This document shows positions 9,172 through 17,593 of a stretch of DNA of 64,000 nt, one piece after another (within the stretch, counting starts at the first letter, position 1; each line of letters opens with the position of its first letter). This DNA comes from Bacillus sp. ISL-37 (GTDB lineage Bacteria; Bacillota; Bacilli; Bacillales; Cytobacillaceae). Location: assembly GCF_018613315.1 (NCBI RefSeq), contig NZ_JAGGQL010000030.1:1-64000 (forward strand), written 5' to 3'. The translations under genes and the position numbers were made by a program. Under the pieces are notes generated by a model, which saw nothing but the letters and a program-made list of their open reading frames with translations, made no database searches and had not been told where the DNA came from.

Positions 9172-9963
9172 TTATCGGTTGTTGTCATTCTTCTGGTTTT
9201 CCGGCGAAACCGTGAAGGTGTTGGAAGTGTTTCCTAGACCTGTAGTATCAGACGGTTTGCTTTCCATGCCTGTTGCATATGCATCAGCAGCGCCGTTTGA
9301 ACTTGAGTTTGAAGAACCTGATTCAGATGCAGAGTTTACCACTGGGTTGTCCATTGCAGTAGAACCTGCTTCCTTCACTTTTGATCCAACTTCCTTAAGT
9401 TCATCCTTCGCGTCCATCACTGTTTGCATAGCTTCGGAAGAATTGGACTTTGCCTCATTCACCTTGCTGAATACATCATCATTCAGGCGCTGGTAAAGGT
9501 TTTGCGCATCACTGATCGCTTCCTTTAAAATGCTGGATGCTTCCTTAAAGCTCCCCATCATTTGCTCCTTCACGTCAGAAGGATTGTTCCTAACTTCGCT
9601 GAACACATTCATCGACGTGTCTTTTGCATTGACAGCCTTGTTTTTCACCTTTGAGCGAGTGTTAGAATCAAGCAAAGTCAATGCACCACCGATAGCAGCA
9701 CCAATGAGAACGCCCTTCATGAGCTTGCCGTTTGACGAACTTGAGTTATTTGAGCTTACTCCATAACTGTTAGAGTAGCCGCCCATTGAAGTATTGTTTG
9801 AATACGTATCACCTGATGTTGTGCTTCCGTATGTTGTTGTACCAGTTGTTGTATCGTATGAAGCATTCTCCGTTGAAGAAGTGTACATGTTGCTGTTCAT
9901 ATTGTATGAGTTTGAATTGTTACCCATTGAGTTCTGGTTGTTTGAAAGAATATTTTCAGACAT
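9172..9963 (-). CDS. YtxH domain general-stress-like protein with low-complexity ends
   Basis: A 263-aa protein in three parts. Residues 1-78 are almost only N, S, T, G and Y. A YtxH core follows with a glycine-rich membrane segment (GKLMKGVLIGAAIGGALTLLDSNTR) and a helical stretch (to about 205). An S/N-rich tail ends the protein. YtxH proteins are sigma-B stress proteins of unknown activity, and a good sigma-B promoter is seen at 10015-10040. ATG at 9963 lies behind AAAGGAGGAAATATATT. The repetitive ends may be disordered surface or adhesion segments; that is inference. Confidence 0.8.
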   Translation of the reverse strand: MSENILSNNQNSMGNNSNSYNMNSNMYTSSTENASYDTTTGTTTYGSTTSGDTYSNNTSMGGYSNSYGVSSNNSSSSNGKLMKGVLIGAAIGGALTLLDSNTRSKVKNKAVNAKDTSMNVFSEVRNNPSDVKEQMMGSFKEASSILKEAISDAQNLYQRLNDDVFSKVNEAKSNSSEAMQTVMDAKDELKEVGSKVKEAGSTAMDNPVVNSASESGSSNSSSNGAADAYATGMESKPSDTTGLGNTSNTFTVSPENQKNDNNR

Positions 9964-10014
9964 AATATATTTCCTCCTTTAATTTTTGGTGTTTCATTTG
10001 GTTATGTCTATCTA

Positions 10015-10040
10015 ATTCCCGGCATGGACAGGCGTTAAAC
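10015..10040 (-). promoter_or_regulatory. sigma-B promoter of the YtxH-like gene
   Basis: On the minus strand, GTTTAA (10040-10035), a 14-nt spacer, then GGGAAT (10020-10015) matches the sigma-B consensus GTTTAA-N12..14-GGGWAW. It is about 50 bp upstream of the start codon. Confidence 0.75.
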
Positions 10041-10092
10041 AGGATATATATACCTTTTGTCAAGAGGAAAAAATTACCGAAATGAATTAAAA

Positions 10093-10122
10093 AGCCTTAC
10101 TCCTTTTAAAAGGAATAAGGCT
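10093..10122 (-). terminator. terminator of yfkD
   Basis: AGCCTTA ... TAAGGCT with inner TCCTTTTAAAAGGA gives one long imperfect hairpin, followed by TTTTTAATTC on the minus strand. Confidence 0.8.
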
Positions 10123-10134
10123 ATCTTCTTCTAT

Positions 10135-10968
10135 TTATCTTGGTCTTTCGCTGGAAACAAAACCGAAGCTTACATGGTCCTGAATTGGGATCCATGCTCC
10201 AATTCCCTGAGAGACAACATTTTTGACGACGATGATTTTCTTGCTCCCTTTTAGCATCAAGTAGACCTCTCCATATGTCACCTTGCCCTTTTCATTTATA
10301 GCTGGTGCGTAGGCGTAAAGGTAACCGAGGCGTTTGGGCTGGATATTATAGATATGATCTTTTTTCGTACCGGCGCCGACTATTGTTTCAAACGCAAGAG
10401 GCAATCCTGTTTTCTTTGCTGCTTTTAAAAGCATCATCTTTTGCACATCTTCAGCGTTCTTGATTTTTGCCGTCAAGCCGCCCTTAACAGATTTTTGCTG
10501 CTCCTGAACATAATGAATTTGATAAATAGAATTTCCACCGCGATTATCATAGTAGTTCGTATTGATTTTCTGGAATTCCCAGTTTGGGGAAGTTTCACTA
10601 GATACATAATTCAACGGCCATTCGCCAAGGTAAACAATCGCACGATAACCGATTGCAAAAGGTGTGCTGTTAATGGTCGTTTCATTCAGCATACGAATTA
10701 AATCCGGGTTCTCAATCTTCACTTTTGATGTTTTGATCAAGTCCTTCGTAAGCTCGCTTGGCTGAAGGAAAGGCAAATCCTCCGTTGGGTTAGGGTAAGT
10801 GTTGTCCTTCGTGACATTCATGACAGAATTCGGGATGGTATACTTTGCTTTTTCAGCCTGCTTTGGCTGTGGAGCTTTTTTCGTCTTTGTTTCTTCAGCA
10901 AAGCCAGGCGCTAAAATGGACATCATGAAAACCATCGTCATCACAAGAATAGCTGCTGCTTTTTTCAT
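10135..10968 (-). CDS. yfkD: YfkD family secreted protein
   Basis: A 277-aa protein with a signal peptide (residues 1-24, ending MSILAPGFAEE), then a lysine-rich linker and a conserved domain with IPNSVMNVTKDN, AIGYRAIVYLGEWPLNYVS and GIGAWIPIQDHVSFGF. This matches the YfkD-like family of Bacillaceae, whose function is not known. It is probably extracytoplasmic, perhaps sporulation or envelope related. The gene is single, with its own terminator, and sits in the same yfk neighbourhood as in B. subtilis. The start ATG at 10968 has AAAGGAG upstream. Confidence 0.85.
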   Translation of the reverse strand: MKKAAAILVMTMVFMMSILAPGFAEETKTKKAPQPKQAEKAKYTIPNSVMNVTKDNTYPNPTEDLPFLQPSELTKDLIKTSKVKIENPDLIRMLNETTINSTPFAIGYRAIVYLGEWPLNYVSSETSPNWEFQKINTNYYDNRGGNSIYQIHYVQEQQKSVKGGLTAKIKNAEDVQKMMLLKAAKKTGLPLAFETIVGAGTKKDHIYNIQPKRLGYLYAYAPAINEKGKVTYGEVYLMLKGSKKIIVVKNVVSQGIGAWIPIQDHVSFGFVSSERPR

Positions 10969-11092
10969 TGGTGTTGTTTTCTCCTTTCACTACAGGAAAC
11001 TTATAAGTTTGTTTATAGTGTTTTCGGAGTTCATTAACTTTATCCAAAGTTTAAGATGCTTTTCGGAAACTTTATTGTTTTAACATAATGAA

Positions 11093-11116
11093 AGGCTCTG
11101 TTTTTAGACAGAGCCT
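11093..11116 (-). terminator. terminator of the YczE-like gene
   Basis: AGGCTCTGT (11093-11101) pairs with ACAGAGCCT (11108-11116), followed by T-rich sequence on the minus strand. Confidence 0.75.
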
Positions 11117-11121
11117 CCAAA

Positions 11122-11739
11122 TTATCGAGCAGATGTGATCAGCCTATTATAAAGTTTTTCACAGTAAGGATAGAACAATTGAATCAGCGGGCCGATCGCG
11201 AAAGTTACTATTAATGTTCCGATGCCAATTGGTCCTTTAAAAATGAACGCAGCAGACAAGGCAAATACTTCACCAAGTGTTTTGGCTACCATCAGATTGA
11301 GACCGAACCGTTCCCTTAATGCCATCATAAAATTGTCGATAGGTATCAACGGGAATTTCGGCTGGAGGTAGACCGCCAGTCCAAAGCTTAGTGCTACCAT
11401 TCCCAAAACAAAGACTCCAAATTGCTTTGCATATCCGGTAACTACCATGTCTTCGAACACTCGCAAAAGCCAGAAGTCAATTAACACACCTGTGATCAGC
11501 AGCGTTATAATCGCGGCTACATCCGGACGTCTTTTTACTAGAGCCGCATTGACGAAGATCATGACAATTCCAACGATCACAACCCAACTGCCAGGCGTCA
11601 GTCCCACAGTTTGTGATAAGCCGACATTGAGTGCATCCCATGCACCTGTTCCCAATCCAGCCTTAATGGTCATCGATACTCCAAAAGATAGAATAATCAA
11701 CCCAATGATGTAAAATAGAGTGCGATAAACAAAAGCCAT
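11122..11739 (-). CDS. YczE/YitT-like integral membrane protein
   Basis: A 205-aa protein with five to six hydrophobic segments. It shows the family features LSFGVSMTIKAGLGTGAWDALNVGLS, LTPGSWVVIVGIVMIFVN and PIGIGTLIVTFAIGPLIQLF. B. subtilis YczE next to the surfactin genes influences surfactin export, but most members have no assigned substrate. The start ATG at 11739 follows AAGGAGAATATGGAAT. A one-gene unit with a terminator 6 bp after the stop. Confidence 0.8.
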   Translation of the reverse strand: MAFVYRTLFYIIGLIILSFGVSMTIKAGLGTGAWDALNVGLSQTVGLTPGSWVVIVGIVMIFVNAALVKRRPDVAAIITLLITGVLIDFWLLRVFEDMVVTGYAKQFGVFVLGMVALSFGLAVYLQPKFPLIPIDNFMMALRERFGLNLMVAKTLGEVFALSAAFIFKGPIGIGTLIVTFAIGPLIQLFYPYCEKLYNRLITSAR

Positions 11740-11818
11740 ATTCCATATTCTCCTTCTTATATAACCGTATTCATTAATTATTTTAGGGTGAGCCTGAAGG
11801 TTCTGTTAAAACGACTAC

Positions 11819-11867
11819 TTATTAGACATTTCACAGGCAAATCCAGCCCGAAATATCCATAAAGCGT
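11819..11867. repeat. single degenerate TTATTAGACATTTC repeat unit
   Basis: The segment TTATTAGACATTTCACAGGC ... GAAATATCCATAAA matches one unit of the 52-bp array at 56163-56316. It shows that this sequence family is dispersed as well as tandem. Confidence 0.6.
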
Positions 11868-11895
11868 CTGAAATCTTGTTCTAACAGCGAAAAAA

Positions 11896-11922
11896 GAACC
11901 CTGTCCTCCCGGAACAGAGTTC
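11896..11922 (-). terminator. likely terminator downstream of osmC
   Basis: GAACCCTGTCC and GGAACAGAGTTC form an imperfect stem, followed by TTTTTTCGC on the minus strand, 86 bp past the osmC stop. Confidence 0.65.
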
Positions 11923-12007
11923 ATTGATTCTATTATATTAAAACAGGTAAATTCCAATACTCATTATAGCATATTGAGCTAAAGCTGTAACTCGCCTTTT
12001 AGAACAT

Positions 12008-12394
12008 TTATTGAACGATTTCAAACGTTTCTTCAACCTCGATGCTACCTGCGACCGATTGGACCATTGAACAATTTTTCCTCGTCAATACCATTGCCTT
12101 TTCGATTTTCTTTTCATCAAGATTGTTGCCGGCAATGCGGAAATGAACCGTAATCTTGCTTACTCTGTTCGCTTCCTCTTCAACTCGTTCAGCATCAGCC
12201 TGGATATGTATATCCTTGATGTCCATTCTCATTTTTCCCAATACCTTGCGAAGAACTCCGCCGCTGCATACCGCAACTGATGACACGAGCAGCTGGTAGG
12301 GCCTGAAACCATACTGTTCGTCACCAGCAACATCCAGTCTTCCAAAGCCTACTTCTGTATAAAAACCCACATCCGGTTTCATTTTGAATTCCAT
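12008..12394 (-). CDS. OsmC/Ohr family peroxidase-like protein
   Basis: A 128-aa OsmC-fold protein. The two redox cysteines of the family are both present: SSVAVCSGGVLRKVL and LTRKNCSMVQSV. They would reduce organic hydroperoxides using thiols; the exact substrate cannot be told. FRPYQLLVSSVAVCSGG is typical of the YhfA/OsmC branch rather than Ohr. ATG at 12394 has AAGGGAGAG upstream. Single gene, followed by a distant terminator; the MITE-like element lies just upstream of its promoter region. Confidence 0.82.
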   Translation of the reverse strand: MEFKMKPDVGFYTEVGFGRLDVAGDEQYGFRPYQLLVSSVAVCSGGVLRKVLGKMRMDIKDIHIQADAERVEEEANRVSKITVHFRIAGNNLDEKKIEKAMVLTRKNCSMVQSVAGSIEVEETFEIVQ

Positions 12395-12428
12395 AATATT
12401 CTCTCCCTTATATAACCTTTAATATATA

Positions 12429-12669
12429 GGCTCTGTTAAAGCTATATTTTGATTTTTACATCCTGTTGATTGTAGTGGAAGGCGCGAAGACTCCTGCGGG
12501 AATAGCAAGTCACGGGAGACCCCGCAGGCGCTTGAAGCGCCGAGGAGGCTCCCGGACTGCAAGGAAGAATTTGATCTTTGAAAAAGCCGGTAGTAGGTTT
12601 TTTTCATAATTCTTCCCCGCGGAAAGCGAAGCGCCTGGAACGAAAATCAACAGCTTGTTTAACAGAGCC
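12429..12669. mobile_element. MITE-like element with 12-bp terminal inverted repeats
   Basis: The ends GGCTCTGTTAAA (12429-12440) and TTTAACAGAGCC (12658-12669) are perfect inverted repeats. The interior is GC-rich with paired blocks (GACTCCTGCGGGA ... GACCCCGCAGGCGC ... GAAGCGCC). No transposase frame is present. A nested hairpin, GGAAGAATT (12563-12571) ... AATTCTTCC (12608-12616), interrupts the GC-rich part. This is a non-autonomous element that would need a transposase in trans. I see nothing else in the 12395-12805 gap except the promoter of the next gene. Confidence 0.8.
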
Positions 12670-12805
12670 AATAAATTAATTAATTTTGACTATTACCATG
12701 AGATTACACTATTTTTTGCATAAATAAAAATAAAAATCGTTGCACATAAAATTTTATATCGTTAACATCTAAAGGGTATCAAGTACTTAGGGAGATTTTA
12801 ATAAT

Positions 12806-13984
12806 ATGAATATAAGTATGAAGCTTCGTTTTTGGATTTTGGTCAGCATAGTCGCCATTTCAGGATTTTCGCAGGGAATGCTGCTTCCATTGATTGCAAT
12901 TATTTTTGAACAAGATGGTGTGTCGTCATCGATGAATGGCTTCCATGCCACAGGCTTGTATTTAGGAATACTGATTGCCTCTCCATTAATGGAAGCGCCG
13001 CTCCGCAGATTTGGTTACAAGCCCATCATTCTCATTGGCGGCTTTACGGTAGCCATCTCACTTGCGCTATTTCCATTATGGAAGTCCTTTTGGTTCTGGT
13101 TTTTGCTTAGGCTGGCAATTGGCATTGGCGACCACATGCTTCACTTTGCGACACAGACTTGGATAACTTCCTTTTCACCTAAAGACCGACTTGGAAGGAA
13201 TATATCGCTCTATGGATTGTTTTTCGGGCTGGGCTTCGCTGCTGGCCCGTTGATGACAGGTTTTGTAAAAATAAACACGACTCTGCCTTTTATCATTTCC
13301 TCTGCCATCAGTCTTGCCGCCTGGCTGACCGTCTGGCTGCTGAAAAACGAGCGTCCCGAACATGATACGGACAGTACGTCTTTCTTCGGGACCATGAAGA
13401 GATTTGGAAAAGTTTTTAAATATGCATGGGTTGCGTTCCTGCCGCCATTTGGCTATGGATTTTTGGAGGCGAGCCTTAACGGCAACTTCCCTGTTTATGC
13501 CATGAGATCGGGAATCGGCGTCGATGCGGTCGCACTCTTGCTTCCGGCATTCGCAATCGGCGGGATCCTTTCACAGCTTCCATTAGGGATATTGAGTGAT
13601 AAGCTCGGCCGAAGGAATGTATTGATTGTCGTCACGCTAGCCGGCTTCATCAGTTTTACTGCCGCCGGTTTGCTCGAGAATTCGACAATCGGACTGCTTA
13701 TATGCTTCTTTTTAGCGGGAACGGTTGTAGGATCAACTTTCTCACTTGGAATCAGCTATATGGCAGACCTTCTGCCGAAACAGCTGCTGCCAGCAGGCAA
13801 TCTAATGTGCGGCATTTTCTTCAGCTTTGGAAGCATCAGCGGTCCATTTATTGGCGGGCTGGCAATACAATGGCTGAAAGGCATCAGTTTCTTTTACGTG
13901 ATCAGCACGATGCTGCTGTTGATTTTTATTGCCCTTGTCGCTGTTCGGCATGAAGGTTCCTCACAACAGGCAAATACTGTGTAA
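12806..13984 (+). CDS. MFS transporter (YfkF-like)
   Basis: A 392-aa major facilitator protein with about 12 membrane helices. GFSQGMLLPLIAIIFEQDGVS in helix 1 and the loop motif LSDKLGRRNVL after helix 8 are MFS hallmarks, with RFGYKPIILIGG as the equivalent loop in the first half. The substrate is unknown; gene context (yfk region) suggests the YfkF group. Start ATG 12806 with AGGGAG 11 nt before. It converges on the EamA gene and shares a terminator with it. Confidence 0.82.
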   Translation: MNISMKLRFWILVSIVAISGFSQGMLLPLIAIIFEQDGVSSSMNGFHATGLYLGILIASPLMEAPLRRFGYKPIILIGGFTVAISLALFPLWKSFWFWFLLRLAIGIGDHMLHFATQTWITSFSPKDRLGRNISLYGLFFGLGFAAGPLMTGFVKINTTLPFIISSAISLAAWLTVWLLKNERPEHDTDSTSFFGTMKRFGKVFKYAWVAFLPPFGYGFLEASLNGNFPVYAMRSGIGVDAVALLLPAFAIGGILSQLPLGILSDKLGRRNVLIVVTLAGFISFTAAGLLENSTIGLLICFFLAGTVVGSTFSLGISYMADLLPKQLLPAGNLMCGIFFSFGSISGPFIGGLAIQWLKGISFFYVISTMLLLIFIALVAVRHEGSSQQANTV

Positions 13985-13988
13985 CGCA

Positions 13989-14021
13989 AAACAGCCTCCC
14001 TATTCTGCAGGGAGGCTGTTT
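13989..14021. terminator. bidirectional terminator overlapping the end of the EamA gene
   Basis: AAACAGCCTCCCT (from 13988) pairs with AGGGAGGCTGTTT (to 14021). The EamA stop codon (14000-14002) lies inside the stem, so one hairpin ends both convergent genes. Confidence 0.88.
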
Positions 14022-14938
14022 CTTTTTCGTGCAGGCCGGTTGACCAGAACGATTCCTACAACCACAAATATTAATCCGGCTATGACAAAGTAATGTAATG
14101 GTTCGTCTAGTAGGAGTGCTGATAAAATCACACCGAATACAGGGACCAGGAACAGGTACAATGACACCTTGCCGACCTGGTTGTATTTCATGACATTGTT
14201 CCATAAGATAAAGCCTGCGGCTGAAAGGAATGCCAAATAGAGGAGCATCAAGCCTGACTTAAGGTCGAAATCAAAAGGAGCAAGGCCGACTGAAAAAGCT
14301 CCAATTGCAATCAAACCAAGAGATCCCAGAATCATCTGGTAAGCCGTTAAATAAATGACCTCCATTTTGCCGCTGCCCTGCTTGGCGAGTATATTTCCAT
14401 AAGCGCCAGCCATCATTGCTCCCATCAGCAGGATTTCACCAATGCCAAAACTGATTTCGTAATCCCCATTTGGCCAATTCGCGAAAATGACTCCGGTGAA
14501 TCCAACCATCAATCCTGCAACCTTCAAACGGCTCATCCTGTCATCTGGATAAAGGAAATGCGCAAGCAGGATCTGGAAGAACGAAGTGGTCCCGGCTATG
14601 ATTGAACCCTGGATTCCCGTTGAATAGCTAAGTCCGATATAAAACAGTACATATTGGAGAAACGTCTGGAACAGGCCAATTTTCAGAAGAGACTTTGTCG
14701 TCTCCGGCCTGAACTTCATATTCCTTTTTAAAAGAAGGAACAAAATTAGGATCAGCAGCCCGGCAAGCAGGAAACGGTATCCTGCAAACAGCATTTGCTC
14801 ACCCATCTCTTCTGGCTTGATATCAAGGCTAATATAGCTCAATTTTATAAATGGGAACGCACTCCCCCATAGGAGGGTCGCCGCGGCAGCCGAAACAGCA
14901 ATGCCAAGCGGGTGGGAAAAAAAGTCTTTAGTTGTCAT
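14000..14938 (-). CDS. EamA/DMT family transporter
   Basis: A 312-aa protein with ten predicted membrane helices in two EamA repeats. The first repeat is ALLWGSAFPFIKLSYISL-like at residues 18-40; the second starts near residue 165 (IGEILLMGAMMAGAYGNILAKQ). The family exports metabolites such as amino acids or purines; the substrate is not evident. ATG at 14938 is preferred over the adjacent TTG because AAGGAG is 8 nt upstream. The last codons lie in the terminator stem. Confidence 0.83.
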   Translation of the reverse strand: MTTKDFFSHPLGIAVSAAAATLLWGSAFPFIKLSYISLDIKPEEMGEQMLFAGYRFLLAGLLILILFLLLKRNMKFRPETTKSLLKIGLFQTFLQYVLFYIGLSYSTGIQGSIIAGTTSFFQILLAHFLYPDDRMSRLKVAGLMVGFTGVIFANWPNGDYEISFGIGEILLMGAMMAGAYGNILAKQGSGKMEVIYLTAYQMILGSLGLIAIGAFSVGLAPFDFDLKSGLMLLYLAFLSAAGFILWNNVMKYNQVGKVSLYLFLVPVFGVILSALLLDEPLHYFVIAGLIFVVVGIVLVNRPARKRNSLPAE

Positions 14939-15040
14939 CAAACTATCTCCTTAGACAAAAGCAATTATTCTTTTAAAAAGCATATATTGTATGGTAACAT
15001 AATAGTGAACACAATATGTATCTTTTGACTTGGATTCTCG

Positions 15041-15075
15041 CTGTCACCAATCTGGTGGCAGCTTTCGTGTTTTTT
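15041..15075 (+). terminator. hairpin with T-run in the leader of the metal ATPase gene
   Basis: CTGTCACCA (15041-15049) pairs with TGGTGGCAG (15053-15061) and is followed by CTTTCGTGTTTTTT. No gene ends here, so this may be an attenuator, the end of a short leader RNA, or a barrier between divergent promoters. Confidence 0.5.
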
Positions 15076-15086
15076 AAGGGTAATGA

Positions 15087-15101
15087 TTGTGATTATTAGT
15101 A
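15087..15101 (+). promoter_or_regulatory. PerR/Zur/Fur-like 7-1-7 site before the metal ATPase gene
   Basis: TTGTGATTATTAGTA matches the PerR box TTATAATNATTATAA at 10 of 14 defined positions. It is flanked by ATGAT and ATCAT, which extend the dyad. B. subtilis zosA is PerR-controlled. A Zur site is the main alternative. Confidence 0.45.
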
Positions 15102-15132
15102 TCATTTAGAGATTTTAAAGGAGGAGAAAAGG

Positions 15133-17052
15133 ATGGCACAGGGAGCAAGCGCGTTAGCAAAGCAGAACTCGGTCCCAGAAGTAAGCTTTATAGAAAAAAT
15201 CAAGCCTCACGCAGAACTGATCGCCGCGAGCATTAGCGGGATCCTGATCGCTGCTGGCTGGATTTTGAGCAAGGGAGATTCAGAAACAGCATCTGTCATC
15301 ACTTTTATCCTTGCGTATGTCATTGGCGGTTTTGCAAAAGCGAAGGAAGGCATAGAAGCCACAATCGAAGACAAAGAATTGAACGTTGAAATGCTGATGA
15401 TTTTTGCTGCGATTGGCTCGGCCATTATTGGATACTGGACAGAAGGCGCAATTTTGATATTCATTTTTGCGATGAGCGGAGCGCTTGAAACGTATACGAT
15501 GAACAAAAGCCATAAGGAAATTTCCTCCTTGATGGAGCTTCAGCCGGAAGAAGCATTGAGGATTTCAGGTGGCTTGGAAGAAAGAGTGCATGTATCGGAA
15601 CTGGAAATCGGCGATTTAATTTTGGTGAAACCAGGGGAAAGGATTCCGTCGGATGGAAAAGTTGCCAGGGGGCAGACGACGATTGACCAGGCTGCCATCA
15701 CCGGGGAATCGATTCCGGTTTCAAAGGATTCCGGCGACGATGTTTTTGCTGGTACGGTCAATCTGACCGGATCGCTTACCGTGGAAATCACAAAACGAAA
15801 TGATGAAACGCTTTTTCAAAAAATAATCCAGCTAGTCCAGAACGCCCAAAGTGAAAAATCCCCTTCCCAGCTGTTCATCGAACGGTTTGAGGGCTCGTAC
15901 GTGAAGGTCGTTCTGGCTGTCGTTGTACTGATGATGTTCGTTCCACATTACCTGCTGGGCTGGAGCTGGACGGAGACGTTTTACCGCGCGATGATCCTGC
16001 TTGTTGTCGCTTCCCCATGCGCACTCGTTGCCTCGATTATGCCTGCTACTTTGTCGGCAATTTCGAATGGAGCGAAGCACGGAATCTTGTTTAAAGGCGG
16101 TGTCCACCTGGAAAACCTGAGCCACCTCAAAGCCATTGCGTTTGATAAAACAGGAACGTTGACAAAAGGTAAGCCTGAAGTAACGGATTTGATCGTGGCT
16201 GATGGACTGGATCGTGATGAAGTACTGCTTAAAGCAGCTTCTATAGAAAGCCACTCCAACCACCCACTGGCTAACGCAATCGTCAAACACTCCAGGGATA
16301 CGCTTGGTAAAGAGCTTGTTCATCCAGAGAGCATCGAGGATGTATCAGGCTGGGGTGTGAAGGCTCATTTTGAAAATGAGGATTGGAAAATCGGGAAAGC
16401 TGACTTTGTCGGAAGGTCTGCCGCTGAAGCATTTTCAGACGGCGCAGCGGTAAAACTGGCTGCTGAAGGAAAAACGATTGTGTTTATCGAACGGAATGGA
16501 CAGCTGGCAGGGTTGATTGCTCTGAAAGACGTTGTCCGAGAAGAAACGAAACAGGCAATCGACCTGTTGAAATCAGAAGGCATCTACACCGTCATGCTCA
16601 CAGGCGACAGCCAAAACACCGGAAAAGCAATCGCTGCCGAAAGCCATGTGGAAGGATATATTGCTGAATGTCTGCCTGAAACAAAGGTTCAGGAATTGAA
16701 GAAATTGAAAGAACAATACGGCCAGGTTGCCATGGTCGGAGACGGCATCAATGACGCACCAGCGCTTGCAACCGCGAACGTAGGCATCGCTATGGGCGAA
16801 GGTTCAGATGTTGCCCTGGAAACAGCAGACGTCGTGCTGATGAAAAACGACCTGCCTAAGATCGCCGAAGCCATCAACCTGTCCCGCCGCATGAACCGGA
16901 TCGTCAAGCAAAACGTCGTCTTCTCCATCCTGGTAATCATGGTGCTGATCGCCTCCAACTTCCTGCAACTGCTTGACCTGCCATACGGCGTCATAGGCCA
17001 CGAAGGAAGCACGATACTGGTTATCTTGAATAGCTTGAGGCTGTTGAAATAA
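15133..17052 (+). CDS. heavy-metal P1B-type ATPase (ZosA/CadA-like)
   Basis: Metal cation pump of the cytoplasmic membrane, 639 aa, the length of B. subtilis ZosA (zinc uptake under peroxide stress). It has no N-terminal metal-binding domain. The transport-site SPC is at residues 294-296, the phosphorylation site DKTGT at 338, the P1B SHSNHPLANAIVKHS dipeptide region follows, TGES is in the actuator, and GDGINDAP is near 537. Membrane helices lie at about 30-50, 53-70, 88-120, 255-300 and 585-635. AAAGGAGGAG precedes ATG 15133. Sequence motifs fit Zn/Cd/Co rather than Cu; direction of transport is inferred from the ZosA resemblance. Confidence 0.85.
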   Translation: MAQGASALAKQNSVPEVSFIEKIKPHAELIAASISGILIAAGWILSKGDSETASVITFILAYVIGGFAKAKEGIEATIEDKELNVEMLMIFAAIGSAIIGYWTEGAILIFIFAMSGALETYTMNKSHKEISSLMELQPEEALRISGGLEERVHVSELEIGDLILVKPGERIPSDGKVARGQTTIDQAAITGESIPVSKDSGDDVFAGTVNLTGSLTVEITKRNDETLFQKIIQLVQNAQSEKSPSQLFIERFEGSYVKVVLAVVVLMMFVPHYLLGWSWTETFYRAMILLVVASPCALVASIMPATLSAISNGAKHGILFKGGVHLENLSHLKAIAFDKTGTLTKGKPEVTDLIVADGLDRDEVLLKAASIESHSNHPLANAIVKHSRDTLGKELVHPESIEDVSGWGVKAHFENEDWKIGKADFVGRSAAEAFSDGAAVKLAAEGKTIVFIERNGQLAGLIALKDVVREETKQAIDLLKSEGIYTVMLTGDSQNTGKAIAAESHVEGYIAECLPETKVQELKKLKEQYGQVAMVGDGINDAPALATANVGIAMGEGSDVALETADVVLMKNDLPKIAEAINLSRRMNRIVKQNVVFSILVIMVLIASNFLQLLDLPYGVIGHEGSTILVILNSLRLLK

Positions 17053-17059
17053 AACGAAG

Positions 17060-17089
17060 CTCCTGCTGGTTAATCCAGCGGGAGTTTTT
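17060..17089 (+). terminator. terminator of the metal ATPase gene
   Basis: CTCCTGCTGG (17060-17069) pairs with CCAGCGGGAG (17075-17084), followed by TTTTTG. Confidence 0.88.
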
Positions 17090-17128
17090 GTGTTACTTGA
17101 AGATTACTGAAATGAAGTATGGCTGTTA

Positions 17129-17520
17129 ACATCTCACATGGCATTTATGACGGACAGTTTTTCTTAGGTTTCGTGATTTCTGTCCATCATAGCTTTGATG
17201 ACAGACATTTTCCCTCTGTTTCCTCCGATTTCTGTCCGTCATAGCCTTGATGACGGACACTTTTTCATCAGTTCCAGTGAATTCTGTCCGTCATGACCTT
17301 GATGACGGACACTTTTTCTCTGTTTCCTCCGATTTCTGTCCGTCATAGCCTTGATGACGGACACTTTTTCATTAGTTCCCGTGATTTCTGTCCGTCATGA
17401 CCTTGATGATGGACACTTTTTCATCAGTTCCCGTGATTTCTGTCCGTCATGGCCCTGATGACGGACACTTTTTCATCAGTTCCGGTGATTTCTGTCCGTT
17501 ATAACTTCTATTTAGATATT
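17129..17520. repeat. 52-bp tandem repeat array with a hairpin in every unit
   Basis: TGTCC starts at 17181, 17233, 17285, 17337, 17389, 17441 and 17493, an exact 52-bp period; one more degenerate unit precedes them. Each unit holds GTCCGTCAT-N7-ATGACGGAC and then ACACTTTTTC. Two tail types alternate: CTCTGTTTCCTCCGA (units at 17181 and 17285) and CATCAGTTCC-NGTGA (others), so a 104-bp higher-order unit was probably duplicated. There are no unique spacers, so this is not CRISPR. No ORF is supported in the 17090-17566 gap. Confidence 0.9.
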
Positions 17521-17566
17521 CCATACTTTCTCCGAGGTCACTGTATTGTCTGCAAAAAATGATAAA

Positions 17567-17586
17567 GCGCCCTCCGAATGGGGGCG
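17567..17586 (-). terminator. terminator after the 34-codon ORF
   Basis: GCGCCCTCC and GGGGGCGC form a GC-rich stem; on the minus strand it is followed by TTTATCATTTTTTGC. Confidence 0.75.
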
Positions 17587-17593
17587 CCTGATG

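Noticed and set aside
15207-16323. Antisense ORFs of 99-163 aa across the metal ATPase gene
   Set aside because: Mirror frames of a strongly coding gene with all P-type ATPase motifs; no ribosome binding sites.
17129-17520. CRISPR array
   Set aside because: All 52 bp repeat with only two tail variants; there are no unique spacers and no cas genes.
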